In this document: piece by piece, positions 30,446-38,675 of the stretch
Layout of the letters: the number at the start of each line of letters is the position of its first letter
Numbering within the stretch: the first letter of the stretch is position 1
NCBI RefSeq assembly: GCF_021012795.1
Contig: NZ_VFYU01000016.1
Span: 62,001-126,000, forward strand
Length of the DNA stretch: 64,000 nt
DNA from: Psychrobacter sp. I-STPA10
GTDB lineage: Bacteria > Pseudomonadota > Gammaproteobacteria > Pseudomonadales > Moraxellaceae
Direction of reading: 5' to 3'
Program-made: the position numbers and the translations under genes
Notes under the pieces: generated by a model
What the model was told of the DNA's origin: nothing
What the model saw: only the letters and a program-made list of their open reading frames with translations
Databases searched by the model: none

Positions 30446-30859
30446 TATCACACTCACTTTTCATCAGTCTATTCCATCATTTCATAATGTTATGTCTTAA
30501 ATAATGGTCATGCACAAAAAATAGATAACAAAAAACCTGCGGCTAGCACAGGTTTTATATCCATACAATTCAAGAAAATAGCAATTGTTAAGTAATAGCA
30601 TTGATACTCATACTAAACGTTATTATTAAAAAGCTAAGCTAAAAAGCTAAAATATTGTTATTAATAAGTAAAAATGCTAGTAAAAACAGACAAATAAACG
30701 CTGCCTACTGTGGTACATTCTATGGTTCATTGATATTGGTCATGTTAGGATAATACTCAATAAACTCACCTAACATCAATGATGCATATTAACATACCAG
30801 TCTATAGTCTATAGTTTATAGTAAGTAAGTGACTGTCTGTCTGCTTAGTGCTTAGCAGT
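30446..30859. other. 414-bp intergenic region downstream of hfq
   Basis: No conventional gene is seen. On the minus strand the hfq transcript would run about 300 nt to an intrinsic terminator (30530-30557). In between lie a hairpin with perfect 8-bp arms ATGTTAGG/CCTAACAT (30742-30749, 30769-30776), flanked by a second pairing CATTG/CAATG, and short simple repeats (AAAAAGCTAAGCTAAAAAGCT near 30630; TCTATAG copies near 30803). The kdsD promoter should lie in 30446-30530. Confidence 0.5.
30530..30557 (-). terminator. Intrinsic terminator of the hfq transcript
   Basis: Read on the minus strand: AAAACCTG, a 9-base loop, CAGGTTTT and further T residues. It is about 300 nt beyond the hfq stop codon and just before the kdsD promoter region. 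Confidence 0.8.
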
Positions 30860-31432
30860 CTAGTTATTACCTGTATAATCATCATCTTGATTGTCATCAA
30901 AGTCAGCTTTGTCCATTGAGGGTTTTGGTGCATCAAATCCTCGCTCTTCAAAACCTCTATCTTCAAATCCTCTCTCACTTGCAAAGCCACGCTGCTGTGC
31001 AAAGCCTCTATCAGAGCCAAAACCTCGGTCTGAACCAAAACCACCTCGGTCTTGAGCAAAGCCACCACGTTTAAAACCGCCGCTTCGATTACCTGCAAAA
31101 CCGCCTTGTTCAAAACCACCAGGAGCGATACCACCACTGCGCTCAAAACCTGTACCGCCATAGCCGCCACCATAACCGCCACCAGTTTGAATCCCACCAG
31201 CAACCGGCGCTCCAGATGTTGCACTGCGTGGATTACGAGCAGGTACGACAGTAGATATGGCGTGTTTATACACCATTTGACTCACAGTATTTTTTAGCAA
31301 TACCACATATTGATCAAATGATTCGATTTGCCCTTGTAGCTTAATGCCATTAACTAAAAATATAGAAACAGGGATACGATCTTTGCGTAAAGAATTCAAG
31401 AATGGATCTTGAAGTGTTTGTCCTTTTGACAT
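30860..31432 (-). CDS. hfq: RNA chaperone Hfq with extended glycine-rich tail
   Basis: A 190-residue Hfq (Escherichia coli Hfq has 102). The Sm core occupies residues 1-66: [35 protein letters not shown], and [13 protein letters not shown]. The rest is low complexity: Gly-Tyr-Gly segments, then tandem degenerate RGGF/DRGF/ERGF units and an acidic DDNQDDDY end. Long tails of this kind are known from Acinetobacter and Moraxella Hfq. The ATG at 31432 has GGAGAA 8 bp upstream. Hfq pairs small RNAs with mRNAs as a hexamer. It follows miaA, as in enterobacteria. Confidence 0.96.
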   Translation of the reverse strand: MSKGQTLQDPFLNSLRKDRIPVSIFLVNGIKLQGQIESFDQYVVLLKNTVSQMVYKHAISTVVPARNPRSATSGAPVAGGIQTGGGYGGGYGGTGFERSGGIAPGGFEQGGFAGNRSGGFKRGGFAQDRGGFGSDRGFGSDRGFAQQRGFASERGFEDRGFEERGFDAPKPSMDKADFDDNQDDDYTGNN

Positions 31433-31639
31433 GAGTATTTCTCCAAAGTATTGTACCAATAGCAAGCTACTAGCACAGACTTAAATAAAATGATTAAGCT
31501 TAATAGTAATAAAAAGGCTATTTTGTTAATTCCTGAAATAAATCATCAGGTAAGTATTAAGTATAATAAACCATTTGTATCAGAGATTTGAAACCATGAG
31601 ATTTATCATACTTAGTATTAGTTATTTAGACTTATTATT

Positions 31640-32770
31640 TTAATTACTGTTGTCCATTAGTACTTGTACTTGTTGTAAACTATTCAATATTCTTATGTTG
31701 TTTTTTTGCTTTTGTTCAACCAAACCCGAAAAACAATCAAGCTTATTGAGTTTGCGCAACCAAGTATATTGGCGTTTTGCTAACTGCCTAGTTGCATATA
31801 ATGCCTGATTTTTCATATCTTGACAAGCCAAGTCCTTTTGCTTACTGTTACAGTTTGGTGCTAAAAATGTAGTATCTATACTAATTGTTGAGTAAATACT
31901 TATTTTATCGGGTAAAATAGACCGTTTATCTTCCCCTATTTTAGTAAATTGTAGCACAGCAGGATGGTTTATCTTATAAAGATAATCAATCACTTGCCGA
32001 TATCCCACACAACGCATAGAGGGCTTATCTTGTAGAAGTGGGTATTTATGTAACAAAGAAATCACCTCTTCTACCAGTCCTTGTTGCCACATAATCTCTA
32101 AACGCTGTGCAATGCGCTTATGCAACCACGCTCTATCTGGTAGTACTGCCAAGCCATGCCACTGCTGCTTGGGATTATCCGCCAATGCTTTTTTGGGAGA
32201 GTTTTGCCATACACTCAAAGGTTTACCCGTTTGCATATATACCTCAACTGCTCTGGTAATACGCTGTGTGTCCGTCGGCTGCAACCGCTGTGCAATATTG
32301 GAATCAATTTGTGCCAAATAGCCATATAATGCTTCAATTCCATCCGTTTGTACCCGTTCTTCTACCTTTTGGCGTATGACAGGATCCGTCTCAGGGATGT
32401 TGGATAGCCCTTGAAACAGTGCCATATAATACATCATCGTACCACCGACCAGCAGTGGTAATTTACCACGTTCATGGATTTGCTGTACTAAACACTGCAC
32501 ATCATCAACAAAGTTTGCCACACTATACTGCTGGGTTGGATCAATAATATCAACCAGATGATGGGGATATTGCTGTAACTCTTGCTGTGATGGCTTGGCT
32601 GTACCAATGTTCATGTCTTTATAAACCAAAGCAGAATCAACAGAAATCAACTCAAATCTGCCTGTATCATATAGCTCATAGGCAAGTGCTGTTTTACCAC
32701 TGGCAGTAGGTGCCATCAAACAGATGACGCTATTATCAGCTAATAAAGAATTTATTTTGGTTTTAGACAT
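31640..32770 (-). CDS. miaA: tRNA dimethylallyltransferase
   Basis: A 376-residue enzyme adding an isopentenyl group to A37 of tRNAs reading UNN codons. The P-loop is LMAPTASGKTALA; further hallmarks are DSALVYKDMNIGTAKP, HHLVDIIDP, LLVGGTMMYYMAL, and CVGYRQVIDYL. It is about 60 residues longer than usual; about 37 extra residues (near 281-318, including two Cys) sit between GEDKRS and QALYATRQLAKRQYTWLR. The frame is intact. It lies between mutL and hfq in a conserved order. Confidence 0.95.
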   Translation of the reverse strand: MSKTKINSLLADNSVICLMAPTASGKTALAYELYDTGRFELISVDSALVYKDMNIGTAKPSQQELQQYPHHLVDIIDPTQQYSVANFVDDVQCLVQQIHERGKLPLLVGGTMMYYMALFQGLSNIPETDPVIRQKVEERVQTDGIEALYGYLAQIDSNIAQRLQPTDTQRITRAVEVYMQTGKPLSVWQNSPKKALADNPKQQWHGLAVLPDRAWLHKRIAQRLEIMWQQGLVEEVISLLHKYPLLQDKPSMRCVGYRQVIDYLYKINHPAVLQFTKIGEDKRSILPDKISIYSTISIDTTFLAPNCNSKQKDLACQDMKNQALYATRQLAKRQYTWLRKLNKLDCFSGLVEQKQKNNIRILNSLQQVQVLMDNSN

Positions 32771-32885
32771 ACTGACCAGTCTCGTCTCAATCTTATTTTC
32801 ATTTTATCTTTTGTCTTAATATCTTATGATTTATTTAAATACTATGGTCAATCTAATAGCATTGCACCACAAAAGGCAAACAAGT

Positions 32886-34934
32886 TTAATTAATACTATT
32901 ATCATTTGCTAATAACAACGCTATCAGTTGCGACTGATTGATATTAGCCACCGCATGTTGAGTGATAAAATCTTGCCAATAAACAAATATATTTTTCTCA
33001 TTACTATCATGAATACTTGATTTATTAATACTTACTTTGTTGTTACGTGACTTTTTGTTACTTAACCCTTTTATCTCTTTATCTTCTGTATCTTTATTGT
33101 TGAGATTATGATTCAGATAAACATCAATAAAAATCTCTTGTAGATATTGGTTAATACGCTCAATGCTCAATGCCATCTGAGTATCTGATATCTGCTCTAT
33201 CTCATAAAACCATGAAAAACGCTGTTCTGGCTCATCATATTTAGTATACCTCATCAAAAATTCTTGCAAATCTTGCAAATTAACGATGCTACTGCCTTGC
33301 GCACTTTGAAATAAACCACTCACCTGTGTTAGTTGTGAATACTGTTGTGGCAATAATAGCTGTAGACAGCGAGGTATGGCTAGGACAGCAGAATGTATGT
33401 CTTTGGCATCATTTAGGCTATTGTTAATTGATACAGATACAGATGTATGACTATTGCTGTCCTTATCAGCACTATTATAGTTATCATCGTTACGATTTTT
33501 TATGTCTTTATTTTCTCTCATCTTCTCTAGATGATAATGCTGCCTTGACTCATTTACCTGAGCTTGCCAGCTATTTTGTGGCTTATCTATTTTAGATGAG
33601 CTAGATATATTAGTTACATTAGCTGTCAGTTGTTGGGTGCGTTGTTGTTGCCACTGCTCATACCAATACTTTAACTGAGCGGTGATCATCACGTCTAAAT
33701 GTGCCAAGACATTGGGCAATGCTTGTATGGCTATTCTTTGCTTACTGGGGTGAACATTGACATTAATCCAGCGATTAGGCAGCGCAAAAAATAAAACATA
33801 ACCATAATTGTCGATGTGTGTCTTGTTATCCGCTACCTTTGACGTTGTGGATAATAATCCACTTTTAGTCACAGACTCTCGCATCTGCTGCGCGATATGT
33901 GTGTCTTTTACCAAACGTCCATTGATGTAAATAAGCTTCGGCATCTCACCACAGTCATGATGTATCTGTGGCAAAAATAAGCCCCTAATACCAACAAATT
34001 TTGTTGTTTCACTGACTGAATCAGTGTCACAGCTTGCTATGTTCTCAAGCAATCCTGCTAACTCAATATGTAGCGGCACAATACTTGAACTTGAACTTGA
34101 CTTTTCACGAAATTGACGTGGAAAAATGGACGATAATCGTGCCAATATTTGCTGTATATAGCCACTTTGTAACAAGTCAGCCTGCTTATAAGCCTGTTGA
34201 CTCATACTTGATTGTCCAGTTGTGGCTAAACTTAAATCTAGACTTATGTCTAAATTACCCTGCACCGCCTCAAAACAAAAACGCTGTCTATCATCATGCC
34301 AAAGTCTCACTGTCATGTGACTGACTGCCAATGCAAGTTCACGTACGACTGATTCTATATGCGCAAATTCAGTCGCAATGGATTTTAAATTACCCCGACG
34401 GGCAGGCACATTAAAATACAAATCTTTGACAATCACCGTCGTGCCTTGAGCATGCAGTACGGGAGCTATCTGTGGTTCATCATCAATCACCCCAACGACG
34501 GTCAATTGCCTACCAATACCCGTCTCATCATGACAGCTTATCAAGGTTAACCGTGATACTGCTGCTGTTGAAGCCAATGCTTCACCCCGAAACCCCAAGG
34601 TTTGGATACCATGCAATTGTGCCACATCGGCTACTTTACTGGTGGCATGTCGCGTCACCGCCATCACCATATCATCAGGGTGAATACCATGACCATTATC
34701 ACTGACTTCGATTTTACCCATGCCACCTTGAGTTATTTTTACCTCAATTTCGCTTGCGCCTGCATCAATGGCATTTTCCATCAGCTCTTTTACCACAGAG
34801 GCAGGACGGGTGACAATCTCACCTGCCGCCAATTGATTGATTAACAGTGGTGGTAGTTTTTTGATTCTAGCTTCAGTTGCCAAAGAAGAAGGAGGGGTTG
34901 CTATATTATTTGTTACTGTATTAAAAGAGGTCAT
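32886..34934 (-). CDS. mutL: DNA mismatch repair protein MutL
   Basis: A 682-residue GHKL ATPase. N-terminal motifs: LAAGEIVTRPASVVKELMEN, DAGASEIEV, DNGHGI, and GFRGEALAS. The linker (about residues 430-500) is hydrophilic and Asn/Ser/Asp-rich; the C-terminal dimerisation domain follows, without an obvious DQHAxxER endonuclease motif in view. It couples MutS mismatch recognition to strand removal. The order tsaE-mutL-miaA-hfq is as in Escherichia coli but lacks amiB. Confidence 0.95.
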   Translation of the reverse strand: MTSFNTVTNNIATPPSSLATEARIKKLPPLLINQLAAGEIVTRPASVVKELMENAIDAGASEIEVKITQGGMGKIEVSDNGHGIHPDDMVMAVTRHATSKVADVAQLHGIQTLGFRGEALASTAAVSRLTLISCHDETGIGRQLTVVGVIDDEPQIAPVLHAQGTTVIVKDLYFNVPARRGNLKSIATEFAHIESVVRELALAVSHMTVRLWHDDRQRFCFEAVQGNLDISLDLSLATTGQSSMSQQAYKQADLLQSGYIQQILARLSSIFPRQFREKSSSSSSIVPLHIELAGLLENIASCDTDSVSETTKFVGIRGLFLPQIHHDCGEMPKLIYINGRLVKDTHIAQQMRESVTKSGLLSTTSKVADNKTHIDNYGYVLFFALPNRWINVNVHPSKQRIAIQALPNVLAHLDVMITAQLKYWYEQWQQQRTQQLTANVTNISSSSKIDKPQNSWQAQVNESRQHYHLEKMRENKDIKNRNDDNYNSADKDSNSHTSVSVSINNSLNDAKDIHSAVLAIPRCLQLLLPQQYSQLTQVSGLFQSAQGSSIVNLQDLQEFLMRYTKYDEPEQRFSWFYEIEQISDTQMALSIERINQYLQEIFIDVYLNHNLNNKDTEDKEIKGLSNKKSRNNKVSINKSSIHDSNEKNIFVYWQDFITQHAVANINQSQLIALLLANDNSIN

Positions 34935-35040
34935 AAAAAGGGCTTATTTCAGCTTTTTGCATAAAAAAAGAGTGAAGATAAAAATAAGAAATAAACTTAG
35001 ATAATGTGTTTATCACAACACAATCGCTAAAGCTAATTTA

Positions 35041-35547
35041 CTAAAAATCCTGTAATACTGACAAATCCATACCAACAGAGTCACCTATTTTGCTTAGTTG
35101 CAAACGGACTTGACGCTGATTGTCATCAATTTGGTGTATGTCAATAAATAGATGTGGTGGTGGCAGATAATCATCCGCGCGACTTGCCCACTCAATAATC
35201 ACCAATGCAGTGGCATCATCAAGATATTCATCAAAGCCAATAAAAGATAATTCTTCTGGGTCTTGCAAACGATACAAATCAGCGTGATATACAGACTTAG
35301 TTAGGCTTTGACCGTCACTATTTATTTGCGTCATTGTATAAGGCTCGACCAAGGTATAAGTCGGGCTTTTGACTGCTCCTTGATGCCCCAATGCCTGTAG
35401 CCAATAACGTGTCAGCGTGGTCTTGCCAGCACCCAAATCTCCTGATAACCATACACTCCCTGACAAATCTAAATTTGCCAAATACTGTGCCAATCGTTGT
35501 GTATCTGCTTCTGAGTGTAGGGTTAAAGTGATGGATTGTTGTGCCAT
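35041..35547 (-). CDS. tsaE: tRNA threonylcarbamoyladenosine biosynthesis ATPase TsaE
   Basis: A 168-residue P-loop protein with SGDLGAGKTTLTRYW (Walker A), SPTYTLVEPY, YHADLYRL and VIIEWASRADDYLP. With TsaB and TsaD it makes t6A37 in tRNAs reading ANN codons. It is cytoplasmic. It starts 9 bp after the QueD-like gene and is followed by mutL after about 100 bp, so the operon may begin upstream of it. Confidence 0.95.
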   Translation of the reverse strand: MAQQSITLTLHSEADTQRLAQYLANLDLSGSVWLSGDLGAGKTTLTRYWLQALGHQGAVKSPTYTLVEPYTMTQINSDGQSLTKSVYHADLYRLQDPEELSFIGFDEYLDDATALVIIEWASRADDYLPPPHLFIDIHQIDDNQRQVRLQLSKIGDSVGMDLSVLQDF

Positions 35548-35556
35548 TAAGGTTAC

Positions 35557-36150
35557 CTATAAAACTTGCTGCTTTACACTGGGGTTAATAAATGGTTGAC
35601 CTAAGATGAGTTTGTCATACATCTGACTGTCATGCCACTCCGTCTTAATTTGCTCACTAAATTCAAAGCTCTCTAGCTCAAGTTGACCCATCTGCTCGTT
35701 ATAAACATCTTCTCGAAAACACTGCGCATAACCTGTGGCAGTCTCATGAGCAATCACCGAATACACCTGCACATCTGCTTCACCATTTTGCATCTGGGTT
35801 TGCTGCAAAATTGCATCTGCCCAAAAGAAAATCACCCGAGAGAACTGCTCGGCAGAAGGTGATACAGGTAAACTTATCCAACGAGCACTAAATGTTTTGC
35901 ACGCCTTAATATACTCAGGATCATCTTTGTTCCAAAAACAAATGGCGTGATCAAAGCTATCAATGATATCTTTGATAGAGGATTTTAATAAACCAAAATC
36001 ATACACCATCTGCCCATGATCAAGGCGGGTTGCCTCTAAGATAAGCTCTATTTGATAACTATGCCCATGAATAGAACGCTTACAACGATCTGAGCTACAG
36101 TTACGTACAATATGAGCATTTTCGAATTTAAATAATTTGCGGATACGCAT
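35557..36150 (-). CDS. 6-pyruvoyl-tetrahydropterin synthase / QueD-family protein
   Basis: A 197-residue protein with the family's zinc-binding His (FKFENAH and SIHGHSY) and the DFGLLKSSIKDIIDSFDHAI segment. Typical QueD is about 120 residues and has Cys four residues before the HGH His; here the nearest Cys (DRCKRSIHGH) lies five before. It may still make 6-carboxytetrahydropterin for queuosine, or have a related role. An in-frame upstream extension to 36339 would overlap the next gene by 80 bp and is unlikely; MRIRKLFKFENAH is the natural start. It precedes tsaE closely. Confidence 0.8.
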   Translation of the reverse strand: MRIRKLFKFENAHIVRNCSSDRCKRSIHGHSYQIELILEATRLDHGQMVYDFGLLKSSIKDIIDSFDHAICFWNKDDPEYIKACKTFSARWISLPVSPSAEQFSRVIFFWADAILQQTQMQNGEADVQVYSVIAHETATGYAQCFREDVYNEQMGQLELESFEFSEQIKTEWHDSQMYDKLILGQPFINPSVKQQVL

Positions 36151-36259
36151 AGTTGATAATAAATCATGTTTAATAAAGTTAGGTTCATTATAACAAAGCC
36201 GATGCCAGCTAGATATTATTAATATTTTGCAAAACCAATGATGATATGATTCATTATGG

Positions 36260-37132
36260 TTAATAAGGCAAAAATGCTTGTAGCCCACCCGTATGAATAA
36301 ATAATATTTGACTATCTGCGGCAATCTTACCTTGTTCAATCATTGCCAGTAATCGATAAAATGCCTTACCTGTATAAATTGGCTCAAGTGGTAGATCATA
36401 CTGTGCTTTTATATTGGCAATAAAGTTAAGCAGCTTATCATTAAATTTGCCATAGCCAGCAAACATATCGTCTTCATATATTGTCCAATTTTGCTTGTCT
36501 TTATCTGTCCATTTTTGTACCTCAGCGGTTAAAAAATCTCCTTTTAATGCCGCAAATCCTAGTAATTTTTGTTGCTCACTACTGGCATTAATTAACCCAG
36601 AAAATGTACCACCTGTCCCCACTGCACACACAATAACATCATAGTTGTTTTGATCATGCTTACTTAAAATCTCCTTACAGCCTTTGATGGCTAACGCATT
36701 TGTACCCCCTTCAGGAATAATATAGGCAGATGGATAATGTGTTTGTAATTTACTCATAAACTCAGGTGTGTGTTTAGACCGATATTCTTGGCGACTAATA
36801 AACTGTAAATCCATACCCAGCTCTTGTGCCTTGGTTAATGTGGGATTTAATGGCTTGTCTGCAAGCTCTTCTCCACGGATAATACCAATACAAGCAAAAC
36901 CATATTCTTTGGCAGCATGTGCCAACGCATAAATATGATTGGAATAGGCACCACCAAAGCTAAGCAGATGCGTGTATCCTAATCGCTTAGCTTCTAGTAA
37001 GTTATATTTAAGTTTATACCATTTATTACCCGAAATATAAGGATGTACCTGATCAATGCGTTTAATGGTAATACCAATACCGTCTACTAAGGCAATGTGC
37101 TGATAGTTGGTTGGAAGGTACTGAGTAAACAT
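36260..37132 (-). CDS. PLP-dependent ACC deaminase / D-cysteine desulfhydrase family protein
   Basis: A 290-residue fold-type II PLP enzyme. The lysine that would bind PLP lies in ISGNKWYKLKYNLLEAK; SFGGAYSNHIYALA binds the substrate carboxylate and VCAVGTGGTFSGLI is the phosphate-binding loop. Family members degrade D-cysteine or 1-aminocyclopropane-1-carboxylate; the real substrate is unclear. It is the upstream neighbour of the QueD-like gene on the same strand (about 110 bp). The region 5' of it contains an interspersed repeat. Confidence 0.85.
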   Translation of the reverse strand: MFTQYLPTNYQHIALVDGIGITIKRIDQVHPYISGNKWYKLKYNLLEAKRLGYTHLLSFGGAYSNHIYALAHAAKEYGFACIGIIRGEELADKPLNPTLTKAQELGMDLQFISRQEYRSKHTPEFMSKLQTHYPSAYIIPEGGTNALAIKGCKEILSKHDQNNYDVIVCAVGTGGTFSGLINASSEQQKLLGFAALKGDFLTAEVQKWTDKDKQNWTIYEDDMFAGYGKFNDKLLNFIANIKAQYDLPLEPIYTGKAFYRLLAMIEQGKIAADSQILFIHTGGLQAFLPY

Positions 37133-37183
37133 AGCTTGTTATTTTCACCTTGTTATAGTCTTTTATTCTCTACTCTGATTGTC

Positions 37184-37293
37184 TATAGTCAATCTAATAT
37201 AATTTCACTTCAAGGCAACCGAGCGCAGATAGTACACGTAGTACATCTAGCGAGGTAAACACCGGGGTGGATTTATAGCAGACAGGCTATATT
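37184..37293. repeat. Interspersed repeat, copy 1
   Basis: A segment of about 110 bp starting TATAGTCAATC and ending GGCTATATT. A second copy lies at 60552-60662. Both share the 14-base core AGATAGTACACGTA followed by a CATC/AG-type run and have TATAG-type termini in inverted orientation. It is non-coding and AT-flanked, lying before the PLP-enzyme gene. Confidence 0.65.
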
Positions 37294-37561
37294 TTATTGA
37301 TGTGTATTGTCATTTAATGACCATACTTTATTTTTACTGCGTTTTGGCACTAAAAGTTAGCAATTCAGTAATATAGTTAAATGCAGCATTTTTTATATTT
37401 CTCCCTTCTATTATTTTAGCTTACATCTGTAAACCATTTATCCAATATATCTTCCTTTTATATCTAAGAGACAATCTGCCAATAATATTTTGTGTTACTT
37501 TAATATAACTAAAAATTTATCTTTAGTATTAAAAAGTTACAACTAACCTAAAATACTAATA

Positions 37562-37707
37562 AAAATATAGGACTTACGCAGTTTCATAGATTATTAGCGG
37601 CGGGTAATCATTTACTCGCTGGCTGTACGTAGTTTTAGAGGCTTCGTAAAAATTGCTCGCCACTTTATTAAGATAAATATCGTACTTTTGCATAAGTTCT
37701 AAAATAT
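37562..37707. mobile_element. MITE-like element with target-site duplication
   Basis: A 132-bp body (37569-37700) starts AGGACTTACGCAG and ends in the inverted form TGCATAAGTTCT; the 13-bp ends match at 10 positions. It is flanked by identical AAAATAT (37562-37568 and 37701-37707), as expected for a target duplication, though the AT-rich sequence weakens this. No transposase is inside. It lies only 20 bp before the start of the amino-acid-binding lipoprotein gene. Confidence 0.6.
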
Positions 37708-37727
37708 ATTATCAAGGAATAATTTCT

Positions 37728-38564
37728 ATGTCTTCTATCCGTTATATACCAACAGTAACTTCTTTTGTTTCCATCTTAGTATTTACCCTCACTGCTTGTT
37801 CAAATGCTTCTAATTCAGCCAGCAAACAAAATAATACAACAGAGCAAAAATCAAATCAAAACAATACAACCAATAGTGAGCTGACGATACCCGAATATAT
37901 TGTTTCTACTGACAAACACTACAAACCTTTTGAATTTAGAGATGATGAAGGTAAAATTACTGGCTTTGATATAGACATTGTCAATGCCATTGCTGCTGAT
38001 CAAAATTTTCATGTTGCCTATATTATGACACCATTTGAAGATCAGTTAACTGGACTTAAAAAAGGCAAGTATGACATGGTCGCAGCAGGAATATCCATTA
38101 CTGAAGAGCGTAAACAAACGATAGATTTTAGTGACACCTATTTCACTTCTACTCAAGGAATTATTGCATTACCAAGCACACCACCAATATCAGATTTTGA
38201 TATGTTAAAAACGCATAAAGTCGCTGTTGAAGCAAATACCACTTCTGATGATATATTAGCCAATCAACTCAAAATGGATCATAAAAATATTATTCATGTT
38301 GCCTCCCCTTACAAAGGTATTGAAGCGGTCATACAAAAAAAGGTGATGTACTCCATGGCAGATGAACCTGTCTTACGCTATTATAATAAGGAGCTCAAAA
38401 ACTTTGATCTACAAATATCTACTATCCCAAATGCAATACCAGAAGATTATGGCTTTGCATTTGATAAAAATCGTAAGGATGATTTAATCAATAAAGTCAA
38501 TACAGGGCTTGAAAATATAAAAGCAAATGGCACTTATCAACAAATCTATGATAAATGGTTTTAA
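37728..38564 (+). CDS. Amino-acid ABC transporter substrate-binding lipoprotein
   Basis: A 278-residue protein of the family 3 solute-binding proteins. The signal peptide ends in the lipobox LTAC; an Asn/Gln-rich linker follows, then YKPFEFRDDEGKITGFDIDI and the FSDTYF segment of amino-acid binders. AAGGA (37713-37717) sets the ATG. No permease or ATPase gene is adjacent, so it either serves a transporter encoded elsewhere or acts as a sensor. Its promoter region overlaps the MITE-like element, so expression may depend on it. Confidence 0.88.
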   Translation: MSSIRYIPTVTSFVSILVFTLTACSNASNSASKQNNTTEQKSNQNNTTNSELTIPEYIVSTDKHYKPFEFRDDEGKITGFDIDIVNAIAADQNFHVAYIMTPFEDQLTGLKKGKYDMVAAGISITEERKQTIDFSDTYFTSTQGIIALPSTPPISDFDMLKTHKVAVEANTTSDDILANQLKMDHKNIIHVASPYKGIEAVIQKKVMYSMADEPVLRYYNKELKNFDLQISTIPNAIPEDYGFAFDKNRKDDLINKVNTGLENIKANGTYQQIYDKWF

Positions 38565-38675
38565 GGCATAAGCTTACCTTATCCACTATAATAGAAATGT
38601 CAAAGTTAAATATTGGTATAAGTACGTTAATATTTAATTAACCTTTATTATATATATATTATATAAGGCAATCTT

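Noticed and set aside
30900..31200. Short repeated units that look like a CRISPR or tandem array
   Set aside because: They encode the RGF/GGF repeats of the Hfq tail in frame and have no constant spacer structure.
30802..31224. Minus-strand frame of 140 codons overlapping the hfq tail
   Set aside because: Alternative frame of the repetitive hfq DNA, Val/Leu-rich with no start signal.
36151..36339. N-terminal extension of the QueD-like protein
   Set aside because: It would overlap the upstream PLP-enzyme gene by 80 bp, adds non-homologous residues, and the family start is MRIRKLFKFENAH.
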